Origin: an uncultured Pseudomonadota bacterium
GTDB lineage: Bacteria; Pseudomonadota; Alphaproteobacteria; UBA9219
NCBI GenBank assembly: GCA_903919315.1
Contig: CAIXHP010000008.1
Location: forward strand, 41,714 to 105,713
Direction: 5' to 3'
Length of the DNA: 64,000 bases
Below are positions 7,695 through 15,595 of this stretch, piece by piece. The notes below the pieces were generated by a model, which was given only the letters and a program-made list of their open reading frames with translations, was not told where the DNA came from and did not search any database. The translations under genes and the position numbers were made by a program. Within the stretch, counting starts at the first letter, position 1. Each line of letters begins with the position of its first letter.

Positions 7695-8093
7695 ATGACC
7701 ATTCGTGATCTTTTGCGGCGAACGCTGGTGACGGCTTCGTTGGCTCCGGCGGTGCGCACCAACGGCACGGCGACAGGAACGGCGGTGGACTTGCGCGGCT
7801 ATGACTCCGCCATCCTGACTGTGCAATTCGGCACTTGGACGGACGGAACGCATACGCCTTCGGTGCAGCATTCGGTGGATGGCACGACCTACACGGCGGC
7901 TGCTGCGTCCGATTTGGACGGCAGCTTTGCGGCGGTCAACAGCGCGGCGGGCAACGGCACCGTGCAGTCGGTGGGCTATATCGGCGCGCAGCGCTATGTG
8001 CGCGTGGTGATGACCACCAGTGGCGCGACCAGCGGCGCTTTGAGCGCCGCGTATGTCATCAGCGGTTCGCCGCGCAACGCGCCGACGGTTTGA
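7695..8093 (+). CDS. Small virion protein downstream of capsid, possible head decoration
   Basis: 132 residues starting MTIRDLLRRTLVTASLAPAV, with AGAAGGAG upstream. It is rich in Gly, Ala, Thr and Ser with beta-strand patterning (YDSAILTVQFGTWTDGTHTP, VGYIGAQRYVRVVMTTSGAT). Proteins of this type often follow the capsid gene in tailed phages, and a decoration or minor head role is plausible. It is bounded on both sides by hairpins (7639-7659, 8101-8122), so it may be expressed at its own level. No enzymatic motif is seen. A tube-like structural role cannot be excluded by eye. Confidence 0.6.
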   Translation: MTIRDLLRRTLVTASLAPAVRTNGTATGTAVDLRGYDSAILTVQFGTWTDGTHTPSVQHSVDGTTYTAAAASDLDGSFAAVNSAAGNGTVQSVGYIGAQRYVRVVMTTSGATSGALSAAYVISGSPRNAPTV

Positions 8094-8100
8094 GGCGGGG

Positions 8101-8122
8101 CGGGACAGCTTCGGCTGTCCCG
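8101..8122 (+). terminator. Intrinsic terminator-like hairpin with UUCG loop
   Basis: CGGGACAGC and GCTGTCCCG pair perfectly around a TTCG tetraloop, followed by TTTCCATTTTG. It is placed just after the 132-residue virion gene and would attenuate transcription into the connector genes. Confidence 0.75.
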
Positions 8123-8171
8123 TTTCCATTTTGCGGCACGGTTCTGACATCGGACAGGGAGAGCAATCGAC

Positions 8172-8800
8172 ATGACGGCATTCACGCTTGTCACGCCGCC
8201 GGTGGTGGAGCCGGTGACGTTGAGCGAAATGAAGACTCAGGCGCGCGTCGATACGGACGCGGACGATACTTTGATCGCGGCGTTGATCACGGCGGCGCGG
8301 CAATGGGCGGAGCGGTTTACAGGACGCGCGTTTATTGCGCAGACGTGGCGGTTGTGGCTTGATGTGCCGCCGGAGTCGCGGGGCGATTGGTGGGACGGCG
8401 TGCGCGAAGGGGCCTTGGCGAGCTTTATGCCTGCCGCCTCCGTTGTGTTGCCGCGCCCGCCTTTGATGTCCGTCAGCAGCGTTCAGGTGTTCGGCGACGA
8501 CGATGTCGGCGTGGTGTGGCCGTCGGCACATTATTTCGTGGATACGGCGCGGCAACCGGGGCGGTTGGCGTTGCGTTCGGGGGCTGTGTGGCCTGTGCCT
8601 CAGCGTGCGGCCAATGGGCTAATGATCGAATATGTTGCGGGCTATGGCAACGACGGCGCGGCGGTGCCGGAGCCGATCCGGTTGGCCATTCGCCAGTTGG
8701 GGCGCACTGGTACGAACGACGCGGCGATGACGAGGCCCCTACGCCAGAGGTCGTGCAGGCGTTGTTGAATCCTTATCGAATCCAGAGTTTGGGGGGCTGA
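8172..8800 (+). pseudogene. Head-tail connector (phiE125 gp8 family), frameshifted near the 3' end
   Basis: The first ~176 residues (TPPVVEPVTLSEMKTQARVD, AARQWAERFTGRAF, NGLMIEYVAGYG, EPIRLAIRQL) match the gp8/GTA g6-type connector that binds the portal. At about 8696-8706 the frame changes. As read, the protein ends in an unrelated tail at 8768, whereas shifting by one base gives AHWYERRGDDEAPTPEVVQA and then LLNPYRIQSLGG, the usual family C-terminus. One lost T (a QLVAHWYE-type sequence reduced to TTGGGGCG) explains it. The restored frame stops at 8798-8800, sharing TGATG with the adaptor start. That junction supports it as the original frame. A -1 ribosomal slip at the GGGG run is possible but unprecedented for this family. 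Confidence 0.8.
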
Positions 8801-9141
8801 TGCGTATCGGCGCGTTGCGGAAACGGCTGGCGTTGCAGAGCGAGGGACTCGCGCCGGACGGCGCGGGCGGCAGCATGGCCGTTTGGACCACGGTGGCGAC
8901 GGTGTGGGCGGCGGTGGAGCCAATTGCCAAGGCGGGCGCTTGGGTCGATAGCCGCTTTGACCGGCGCGTGACGCATGTGGTGACGATGCGGTGGCGCGGC
9001 GATGTGGCGGTGACGACGGGGATGCGGTTGTTGCTGGGAAGCCGGGTTTTCATGATCCGCGCCGTGGCCAATCCTGTTGAGGGCAATCGGTGGTTGGAAC
9101 TACGGGTCGAAGAAGACGGGTTGCTGGGCGGGGAGGCTTAA
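8800..9141 (+). CDS. Head-tail adaptor/joining protein (SPP1 gp16 / GTA g7 type)
   Basis: 113 residues. It starts MRIGALRKRLALQSEGLAPD, the usual opening of the head-tail joining family, with the beta-rich core WTTVATVWAAVEPI, RVTHVVTMRWRGDV and GSRVFMIRAVANPVEGNRWLELRVEE. This ring docks under the connector and closes the DNA channel before tail attachment. It overlaps the connector stop by one base (TGATG). Its TAA is immediately followed by the ATG of the DUF2460 gene. In the usual GTA order the tail terminator, tube, chaperones and tape measure would come next; here they are absent. Confidence 0.85.
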   Translation: MRIGALRKRLALQSEGLAPDGAGGSMAVWTTVATVWAAVEPIAKAGAWVDSRFDRRVTHVVTMRWRGDVAVTTGMRLLLGSRVFMIRAVANPVEGNRWLELRVEEDGLLGGEA

Positions 9142-9768
9142 ATGGCGTTTGATGAAGTGTCGTTTCCGTTGTGCGTCGGCTATGGCGCGAGCGGCGGCCC
9201 CACGTTTTTGACGGAGGTCGTGACGATTGATGGCGGTTATGAACGACGCAACCAGTTGTGGAGTCAGGCGCGGCGGAAGTATGAGGCGCGGACGGGTGTG
9301 CGTTCGGCGGCGGATGCGGCGTTGTTGTCGGCTTTTTTTCAGGCGCGGGCCGGACGCGCGCGCGGGTTTCGGTTGAAGGACTGGAGCGATTTTTCCAGCG
9401 CGGCGGATGGGACATCGGCTCCGGACTGGCGCGATCAGACGCTGGGCTTCGGCAACGGCGTCGCGACGGTGTTTCCGTTGATCAAAAACTACGGCAGCGG
9501 CGGCGTGTCCTATGCGCGTTCGATCCGCAAGCCTGTGGCGGGGAGCGTTTTGATTGGCGTGGGTGGCGTTCGGCTGATGACGGGGTGGAGCGTTGCGACG
9601 ACGACGGGGCTTGTGAGCTTTTCCACGCCTCCTGCCGTTGGGGCCGCGATTACGGCTGGTTTTCTCTTTGACGTGCCGGTGCGTTTCGACACGGATCAGC
9701 TCTCTTTGACGGCGGAAGACGATCATATGGGGAAAGCGGAGATTCCCTTGGTGGAGGTTCGCGTCTGA
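9142..9768 (+). CDS. DUF2460 family distal-tail protein (GTA g12 type)
   Basis: 208 residues. The opening AFDEVSFPLCVGYGASGGP with TIDGGYERRN, the middle WRDQTLGFGNGVATVFPLIKNY and the C-terminal FDVPVRFDTDQLSLTAEDD are the signature of DUF2460. In RcGTA this protein (g12) forms the distal tail ring that joins the tube to the baseplate. GGGGAGG lies just upstream. It abuts the adaptor gene (0 bases) and overlaps the next gene by TGATG, so all three are translationally coupled. With no tube gene present, the ring would have to bind the adaptor directly or the particle has no working tail. Confidence 0.9.
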   Translation: MAFDEVSFPLCVGYGASGGPTFLTEVVTIDGGYERRNQLWSQARRKYEARTGVRSAADAALLSAFFQARAGRARGFRLKDWSDFSSAADGTSAPDWRDQTLGFGNGVATVFPLIKNYGSGGVSYARSIRKPVAGSVLIGVGGVRLMTGWSVATTTGLVSFSTPPAVGAAITAGFLFDVPVRFDTDQLSLTAEDDHMGKAEIPLVEVRV

Positions 9769-12700
9769 TGAAAACGATTTCTCCGGCTTTGCAGGCGCAT
9801 TTGGACGGCGAGCTGACGACTTTGGCCGATTTGGTAAAAATCACGCGGGCGGACGGTGTCGTGAAGGCGTTTACTTCGCATGACGCGGATTTGGTCGTGG
9901 ACGGCGTGACGTATGTGGCGGACGGGTCGTTTGCCGCGCATGCGTTTGATAATGCGGCGGCGCTTAAGGCGGATTCCGCTGCGATTGAAGGAATTTTAGA
10001 TAGCGCTCTCCTGAGCGAGAACGAGATTAAGGCCGGACTCTACGATCATGCGCGGATTGACGTTTATGTGTGCAACTGGAGCGATCCGGCGCAGGGCGTT
10101 GTGCCGTTGCGGCGCGGGTGGTTGGGCGAGGTGCGGCTTGCGGGCGGGCGCTATGTCGCGGAACTGCGCGGGCTGCATGATTTGTTGCAGCGAACCGTTG
10201 GGGATACTTATACGCCGGAGTGCCGTTATGACCTCGGCGATGCGCGTTGCGGCGTGAATGTCGCGGCTTTGACCGTGGCAGGTAGCGTCAGCGGCGTTGC
10301 GGATCGCGTGGTGTTTACCGATGCGGCGCGGACGGAGGCGGCGGGCGTTTTCAATTACGGCAAGCTGGTCTGGACGAGCGGGGCCAATACGGGTCTCAGC
10401 ATGGAAGTGCAGAATTGGGATGCCGCGAGCAGGACGTTTACGTTGTGGTTGCCGATGCCGAATAATGTGGCGGGGAATATCGTTTGGGCTTCCAGCCTGA
10501 TTGAAACAGCGCATGAAAATCAGGTGGGCGGCGGCAAGGGCGGCGCTTTGGGCGGCGGGGGAACGCGAACCACCTATAGCTATAGTCTTCATTGCGCGGT
10601 GGCGATTTGCTCAGGCGTTATCGGCGGCATCGCGACCATTTGGGCTGACAGCAAGGTGATTTATCAGAACGGCGTTTGGAAGACGGGCGTTGTCGGCAAT
10701 GCGACGGTTTATGCTGGAACAGCGACGCAGGACGTGGATCCGTTGATGGAGTCCATGATCGGGGCGGGGCAGGTTCCGGCTTATCGCGGCGTGGCCTATA
10801 TCGTGTTGGAGTCGCTGCAACTGGCGGATTTCGGCAGCCGGTTGCCCAATCTGACGTTCGAAGTCTTGCCGCAGGACATTGCGCCGGAGCCGACGTGGCT
10901 TGGCGTGGTTGATGCGGGCGTGAATTTCAGCGCGGTAACGATGCGCAACGGCGGCATGCCGCCCTTGACGATTGAGGGCGGAAGTTCTGGCGCGCGTCGC
11001 GTGTTGATGGGCGGCTATACGGTTACGGGCGCGACGGCGACGTTTACCGCGACGGCGTATGATGTGACCGGCGACGTTCCGGTTGAGCAGGCGCGGACGC
11101 AGAGCGCGGGTTTCGCGGTCAGCGATGTGGGCGATCACAGTTGGGCGCTCGCGCCCGATGGGCGGTTTGTGGCGTTGTGTCTTCAGGACGCTTCGACGAC
11201 TCCGACGCACCGACTGGCGCTTTACGATGTCGAGAACCGGCAGTTTGGGGCGCTTTTGTCGTTGAACTTGCCCGCCGGAAACGATCCCAAGCGCGTGGCT
11301 TGGATCGATGCGCAACATTTTGTGCTGACGGATGTCGCGGGCGGCAAGCGCGGGCTGCGCGTTCTGGCGCGTGCGGGGTTGTCGGTTGTTGATCTGGGGT
11401 TCTTCGATGTTTGGGGCGCGGGGTCGGCGGCGGCGATGAAGCCGCTTTATTACGCGCAGTTTACGCCTTTGGCGGACGGGTTGTTACATTATGCGGCGAA
11501 CACGTCGCCATACTTTACCGCGATCTACGTTAGGCCGGTGTATTGGCAGGGCAACCGATTGGTGGTGGGGGCGGCCTATACGCTCGTCAGCGGCGTGGCT
11601 ACGGGGTCGGGGAGCGGCGTTCAGGCGCATTTGATTCCTACCGGCGACGGCGAATGGACTTTGTTTTACGCTTCCACCATCGATATGCGGATGATGTCGT
11701 TTCGTCCGGGGGTGAGTTCGGCCATCGTCACGCGGCCATGGCAGATTTTGGTCAACGCATCGTTCAGTCTGGCGGCCAGTCAGAATCCGGTCGTGTTCGG
11801 CGACCGGATCGTGGTTGTTCAGCGCAGTTATCTCGAAAACATTTATCGGTTGTCAGAAATCGCGCTGAACGATAGCGGCTTTGCTTTGGTTGTCGATGGG
11901 GTGGAGGTGGCGGGGTGTTCTTCGCCGCTCGTGGATTTCGGCGCGGCGGCTTTGGACGGGGCGCGGCTTTTCCTGATGGGGCTGAGCGGCTTTGAGTATC
12001 GGTTGTCCCAGTTTGCCATTGTTCGGCGGCGTCCTACGGGGGATCGGTTGGACGCGATTGTCGCAGGTCTTTTGGCGCGTGCCGGATATGACGACGGCGA
12101 TGTCGATGTGACCGCTTTGGCCGATGTACCGGTGGACGGCTATGTGATGGCGGAGCCGATGACGGCGGCGGCGGCGCTCGCGCCGTTGCAGCTGTTCGAG
12201 CCGTTTGATCTGGTGGAGAGCGGCGCTCGGCTGAAGGCGGTGAAGCATGGCGGCGCGGCGGTCGTTTCCGTCGCCGTCACCGAAATGCGGGCGAGCGACA
12301 AGGCGGCGGCGGAGCCTTTGCGCGAGCAGGCGCGGGCGCAGGAGCTGGACTTGCCAGTCGAGGTGACGGTCGATTATCTCGACGCGTCGCGGGATTATGA
12401 GGTCGGCAGCCAGCGGGCGCGGCGCTCGGCCACGCGCGGGGCGCGGATGATGGCGAAGTTGCGTTTGCCCTTGGTTTGTTCGGCGGCGCGGGCAAAACAG
12501 ATCGCTGAAGAGCGTTTGTTCGCCGCTTGGGCCGAGCGCGATCAGGTCACGTTGCGCCTGTCACGGCGCTGGCTGGCTTTGGAGCCGGGCGATGTGGTCA
12601 ATCTGGGCGACCGTTTGCTGCGCGTGGCGCGGGTGCGGCGGCAGGGTGGATTGCTGGAGGTGCAGGGCGCGTTGATCGCGGCATCACCTGTGAACAGCGC

Positions 12701-13664
12701 GGCGCAAGCGGACAGCGGGGCTTTGAGCGGAGGCGTTTCCGTCGCGCCGGTGGCCAGCGTTTTGTATTTGATGGATTTGCCGCTGTTGCGCTCTGCCGAC
12801 GATCAGCCGGGCGTTTATGCGGCGGTGAGCGGGATTGCGGGTTGGCCGGGAGCGTCTTTGTGGCGTTCGCCTGATGCGGTGAATTTCAGCAACGTTGCGG
12901 GGTTTAGCGTTCCGGCCATCGCGGGGATCGCGGTGACGGCGTTGGTGGATGGGCCTTCGCTTTACATGGATCGCGCCGGAACGGTGCAGGTTCAGATGCT
13001 GCAAGGTTCGCTGGCAAGTTGCGGTGAGGCCGATCTTTTGAACGGGGCGAATGTCGCGTTTCTCGGCGGCGAGTTGATCCAGTTTCAGACGGCGACGCTG
13101 GCGGGGCCGGGGTTGTACGCGCTGAGCAATCTGTTGCGCGGTCGGCGCGGCACCGAAAGCGCGATGGCGACGCATGTCGTCGGGGAGGGCTTTGTCGTTT
13201 TGACTCCGGGGACGGTGCAGTTCCTTCCGGCGGCACTGGCGGATCGCGGGAACACGCACATGTTTCGCGCTTTGAGCAACGGCCAGAGTTTGGGGGCGGC
13301 GGCGGATGTTGCGTTGACTTATGGGATGGCGACGCTGCGGCCTTTGGCTCCGGCGCATGTCGCGGGCGTTCGCAGCGGGGGCGATTTGATCGTGACGTGG
13401 ACGCGACGGGCGCGGTTGAACGGCGAATGGATCGACAATGTCGATGTGCCTTTGGACGAGCCGGTCGAGCTTTACGATGTCGAGATTATGAACGGCGGGA
13501 GCGTCTTGCGCACGTTTGCGGGCGTGACGGCGGCGAACGTGACTTATACCGCCGCGCAACAGAGCGCGGATTGGGGTGGCAGCATTCCGGCGCAGTTTAG
13601 CGTGAGGGTTTATCAGCTCAGCGCGCGCTATGGGCGCGGGCAGGCGGCGAGCGCGGTGGTTTAG
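9768..13664 (+). CDS. Giant baseplate hub: DUF2163 fused to GTA/phage tail-tip protein
   Basis: 1298 residues. Residues 1 to about 245 are DUF2163 (ISPALQAHLDGELTTLADLV, GWLGEVRLAGGRYVAELRGL, YTPECRYDLGDARCGV), normally a separate ~290-residue protein; its C-terminal Cys-rich part is missing. From about 250 the sequence continues as the tail-tip protein (WASSLIETAHEN, GGGKGG, TTYSYSLHCAVAICSG, AYRGVAYIVLESLQLADFG), without that family's usual Gly-rich N-terminus. A beta-propeller-like stretch (about 400-760, with SWALAPDGRFVALCLQD) follows, then a Phage-tail_3-like region and the typical end LSNLLRGRRGTESAMATHV. No GTA TIM-barrel or NlpC/P60 peptidase is seen. It looks like a two-gene fusion that removed the intervening gene. 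Confidence 0.85.
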   Translation: MKTISPALQAHLDGELTTLADLVKITRADGVVKAFTSHDADLVVDGVTYVADGSFAAHAFDNAAALKADSAAIEGILDSALLSENEIKAGLYDHARIDVYVCNWSDPAQGVVPLRRGWLGEVRLAGGRYVAELRGLHDLLQRTVGDTYTPECRYDLGDARCGVNVAALTVAGSVSGVADRVVFTDAARTEAAGVFNYGKLVWTSGANTGLSMEVQNWDAASRTFTLWLPMPNNVAGNIVWASSLIETAHENQVGGGKGGALGGGGTRTTYSYSLHCAVAICSGVIGGIATIWADSKVIYQNGVWKTGVVGNATVYAGTATQDVDPLMESMIGAGQVPAYRGVAYIVLESLQLADFGSRLPNLTFEVLPQDIAPEPTWLGVVDAGVNFSAVTMRNGGMPPLTIEGGSSGARRVLMGGYTVTGATATFTATAYDVTGDVPVEQARTQSAGFAVSDVGDHSWALAPDGRFVALCLQDASTTPTHRLALYDVENRQFGALLSLNLPAGNDPKRVAWIDAQHFVLTDVAGGKRGLRVLARAGLSVVDLGFFDVWGAGSAAAMKPLYYAQFTPLADGLLHYAANTSPYFTAIYVRPVYWQGNRLVVGAAYTLVSGVATGSGSGVQAHLIPTGDGEWTLFYASTIDMRMMSFRPGVSSAIVTRPWQILVNASFSLAASQNPVVFGDRIVVVQRSYLENIYRLSEIALNDSGFALVVDGVEVAGCSSPLVDFGAAALDGARLFLMGLSGFEYRLSQFAIVRRRPTGDRLDAIVAGLLARAGYDDGDVDVTALADVPVDGYVMAEPMTAAAALAPLQLFEPFDLVESGARLKAVKHGGAAVVSVAVTEMRASDKAAAEPLREQARAQELDLPVEVTVDYLDASRDYEVGSQRARRSATRGARMMAKLRLPLVCSAARAKQIAEERLFAAWAERDQVTLRLSRRWLALEPGDVVNLGDRLLRVARVRRQGGLLEVQGALIAASPVNSAAQADSGALSGGVSVAPVASVLYLMDLPLLRSADDQPGVYAAVSGIAGWPGASLWRSPDAVNFSNVAGFSVPAIAGIAVTALVDGPSLYMDRAGTVQVQMLQGSLASCGEADLLNGANVAFLGGELIQFQTATLAGPGLYALSNLLRGRRGTESAMATHVVGEGFVVLTPGTVQFLPAALADRGNTHMFRALSNGQSLGAAADVALTYGMATLRPLAPAHVAGVRSGGDLIVTWTRRARLNGEWIDNVDVPLDEPVELYDVEIMNGGSVLRTFAGVTAANVTYTAAQQSADWGGSIPAQFSVRVYQLSARYGRGQAASAVV

Positions 13665-13695
13665 CGCTGAGGCTTGATGGTGGGGCGGGTGCGGA

Positions 13696-13735
13696 CCCCC
13701 CTCCCAACCCTCCCCCCAAGGGGGGAGGGCTTTTT
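13696..13735 (+). terminator. Hairpin repeat acting as likely terminator
   Basis: CCCTCCCCCC (13708-13717), loop AA, GGGGGGAGGG (13720-13729), then CTTTTT. This member of the dispersed repeat family has full intrinsic-terminator form and lies between the hub and DUF2793 genes. Confidence 0.7.
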
Positions 13736-13757
13736 GTGATGTATGTGAGGAGATTCC

Positions 13758-14348
13758 ATGCCTACGCCTAATCTTGCGCTTGCCTATCTGGTCGCTTCGC
13801 AGGCGCAGAAGGAAGTGACGCACAATGACGCGCTCAATGATCTTGATGCCTTGGTGCAGCTGTCGGTGATCGACAGGACGTTGAATGCGCCGCCGGGGTC
13901 GCCTGCGACGGGCGATGTTTACATCGTCGGATCGTCGCCGACGGGCGCTTGGGCTGGGAACGCGGGGAAGGTCGCGGCTTATTACGCCGGATGGAAGTTC
14001 AAAGCGCCGGAGGCCGGGTGGACGGCCTGGGCGCGGAATGAAAATCATTTGTTGTACTACACTGGCACAGCGTGGGCCGGGGTGGGCGCGCCTTTTCTGG
14101 ATGCGACGTGGACATGGAATCCGGGCGTCATCGCGAATGGCAGCGGCGTTGCGTCGTCGGCGGTCACGGTGACGGGCGCGGCTTTGGGCGATTTTGCGCG
14201 GGTGGCGGCCCCCTATGATCTGCAAGGCGTGATCGCCACGGCTTATGTCAGCGCGGCCAACACCGTTGCGGTGAGGATTCAGAACCAGACCGGAGGCAGC
14301 GTGACGCTGGCTTCGGGGACGTGGCGCGTGCGCGTAACGAAAGTTTGA
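13758..14348 (+). CDS. DUF2793 protein, probable tail-fibre/baseplate accessory
   Basis: 196 residues; AGGAG lies 6-7 bases before ATG. The N-terminal ~110 residues are DUF2793 (NLALAYLVASQAQKEVTHND, VQLSVIDRTLNAPPGSPATG, GDVYIVGSSPTGAWAG), a domain found downstream of tail-tip genes in alphaproteobacterial prophages and GTAs. The C-terminal part (SAVTVTGAALGDFARVAAPY, VSAANTVAVRIQNQTGGSVT) is beta-rich and resembles a receptor-binding or trimer-tip segment. A surface-binding role is inferred from position and fold pattern. The gene is intact. Confidence 0.8.
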   Translation: MPTPNLALAYLVASQAQKEVTHNDALNDLDALVQLSVIDRTLNAPPGSPATGDVYIVGSSPTGAWAGNAGKVAAYYAGWKFKAPEAGWTAWARNENHLLYYTGTAWAGVGAPFLDATWTWNPGVIANGSGVASSAVTVTGAALGDFARVAAPYDLQGVIATAYVSAANTVAVRIQNQTGGSVTLASGTWRVRVTKV

Positions 14349-14356
14349 GGTGCGGG

Positions 14357-14638
14357 ATGAAACTGGAACTGAGTGAAACGATCGGACGACATGTGCCGTT
14401 GGCGCTGGTGGCCGCTTTGGCGTTGCAGGGCGCGTCGGTGGTGTGGTGGGTCTCGGCGCGGGATCGCGATCATTTTTTTCTGGAGCAGCGCGTTACCAGT
14501 CTGGAATCCGGTTTGACGCGCGAAGCCGGGACGCAGGCTCAGGTAACGGAACGTCTGGCGCGGATCGAGGAGCGCATGAACGCCCAACTGGCCGTTCTGG
14601 ATCGGATCGAGAAGCAAATCAACGCCGCGCACAAATAA
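14357..14638 (+). CDS. Small membrane protein with coiled coil, lysis-cassette member
   Basis: 93 residues from ATG 14357 (GAGGTG upstream). One transmembrane segment (VPLALVAALALQGASVVWWV) is followed by a charged helical region (EQRVTSLESGLTREAGTQAQ and VTERLARIEERM) predicted as a periplasmic coiled coil. It sits directly before the endolysin gene. The shape (N-terminal anchor plus periplasmic coiled coil) is like an inner-membrane spanin subunit or holin accessory; no outer-membrane lipoprotein partner is seen. The function is inferred only from topology and place. Confidence 0.6.
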   Translation: MKLELSETIGRHVPLALVAALALQGASVVWWVSARDRDHFFLEQRVTSLESGLTREAGTQAQVTERLARIEERMNAQLAVLDRIEKQINAAHK

Positions 14639-14649
14639 CAGGAGTCCGC

Positions 14650-15183
14650 ATGACGGATAGAACCGTGGAGCCAGCTTTTGGCGTGACGATGCCGGTGTGG
14701 GCGCAGCGTCGCGTGAACGCGGCGGGCGTAGCTTTGGTCAAGGATTTTGAGGGGCTTCACCTTGCGCCCTATCTGTGTCCGGCGAAGGTTTGGACCATCG
14801 GGTATGGGCATACGCGCACCGTGAGGGCGGGGATGCGGATTTCGCCGGAGCAGGCGGATCAGCTGTTGGCCGACGATTTGAGCCTTGCGGCCCGCGCTGT
14901 GGCGCGGTTGGTGCGGGTGCCTTTGAACGACAATCAGTTCGCGGCTCTGGTCAGTTTCGTTTTCAATGTCGGTACGACGAATTTTGAGAATTCGACGTTG
15001 TTGAAGCTGCTCAATCGCGGTTGGTACGAACAGGTTCCGGCGCAACTGACACGCTGGAATCGCGCTTCGGGCGAAGTGTTGGGCGGGCTGGCGCGGCGGC
15101 GGGCGGCGGAGGCGCGGTTGTGGGGCACGGAGCCAAGGCCTGCGTTGCCGGACATTTTCGCAGCGACGGTGGGGGAGGCGTGA
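14650..15183 (+). CDS. Endolysin, GH24 (phage lysozyme) family
   Basis: 177 residues; AGGAG lies 5 bases before ATG 14650. The catalytic pattern is E34-x8-C43-x5-T49 in FEGLHLAPYLCPAKVWTIGYGHT-like order. This is the accepted Cys variant of the T4-type Glu-Asp-Thr triad. The downstream NQFAALVSFVFNVGT and RRRAAEARLW are also typical. It hydrolyses peptidoglycan glycan strands to release particles. No signal peptide or anchor is clear, so export would depend on the holin 2 bases downstream. The gene is intact, unlike the portal and connector genes. Confidence 0.92.
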   Translation: MTDRTVEPAFGVTMPVWAQRRVNAAGVALVKDFEGLHLAPYLCPAKVWTIGYGHTRTVRAGMRISPEQADQLLADDLSLAARAVARLVRVPLNDNQFAALVSFVFNVGTTNFENSTLLKLLNRGWYEQVPAQLTRWNRASGEVLGGLARRRAAEARLWGTEPRPALPDIFAATVGEA

Positions 15184-15184
15184 G

Positions 15185-15592
15185 ATGTGGCAGGCTTTGA
15201 TCGCGCCGGTTTTTTCCTTGATCGACAAGCTGATCCCCGATCCCAAGGCGCGCGAGGCGGCCAAGCTGCAATTGATGCAGGCCGAGGGGCAGCAGGCGTT
15301 GCAGGAGATTCAGGCTTCGCTGTCCGCCATCGTGACCGAGGCGCAGAGCGCTGACCCTTGGACGAGCCGCGCGCGCCCCAGCTTTTTGTATGTGATTTAT
15401 GTTTTGATCCTTGCGGCGGTGCCGATGGGGGTTGTGTATGCCTATGATCCCGCCACCGCCAAGAGCGTTACCGAAGGCTTTCACGCTTGGCTGGCCGCGA
15501 TTCCGGAACCGCTGATCCAACTGTTCGGGGTTGGGTATCTTGGCTATACCGGCGCGCGGAGTTTCGATAAGTGGCGGGGGGTGGGGAAGTAG
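15185..15592 (+). CDS. Holin of the GTA_holin_3TM family
   Basis: 135 residues; GGAGG lies about 7 bases upstream of ATG 15185. An amphipathic N-terminal helix (MWQALIAPVFSLIDKLIPDP) is followed by an acidic helix, SADPWTSRARPSFLYVIYVL with a clear membrane segment, and a final hydrophobic helix (LIQLFGVGYLGYTGARSFDK). The ADPWTSRARP and GYTGARSFDKW motifs mark the holin family named for gene-transfer release. It permeabilises the inner membrane for the endolysin. It is the last gene of the block and ends with TAG, 3 bases from convergent pheA. Confidence 0.9.
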   Translation: MWQALIAPVFSLIDKLIPDPKAREAAKLQLMQAEGQQALQEIQASLSAIVTEAQSADPWTSRARPSFLYVIYVLILAAVPMGVVYAYDPATAKSVTEGFHAWLAAIPEPLIQLFGVGYLGYTGARSFDKWRGVGK

Positions 15593-15595
15593 AGA

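Larger units (their letters stand above)
2705..15592 (+). mobile_element. GTA-like / domesticated prophage block with reduced tail
   Basis: About 12.9 kb of co-oriented genes in the order of the Rhodobacter capsulatus GTA: small terminase candidate, TerL, portal, prohead protease, HK97 capsid, connector, adaptor, DUF2460, DUF2163/tail-tip fusion, DUF2793, small membrane protein, endolysin, GTA_holin_3TM holin. Tail terminator, tail tube, tail chaperones, tape measure and NlpC/P60 peptidase are absent. No integrase, replication gene or attachment repeat is visible, and base composition matches the surroundings, which favours long residence. Two genes carry single-base lesions (portal and connector). 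It ends 3 bases from convergent pheA. Confidence 0.8.

Noticed and set aside
8694..8710. Programmed -1 frameshift as in tail chaperone genes
   Set aside because: No canonical slippery heptamer, and the family is not known to use it. A lost base is simpler, though slipping at the GGGG run is not excluded.
12684..14225. Long minus-strand open frame of about 513 codons opposite the hub and DUF2793 genes
   Set aside because: Arg/His/Pro-rich product without family features, a shadow of GC-rich codons on the plus strand, where a recognised gene lies.
2705..15592. A fully active temperate prophage
   Set aside because: No integrase, replication, excision or attachment sequences, missing tail module, and two disrupted genes.
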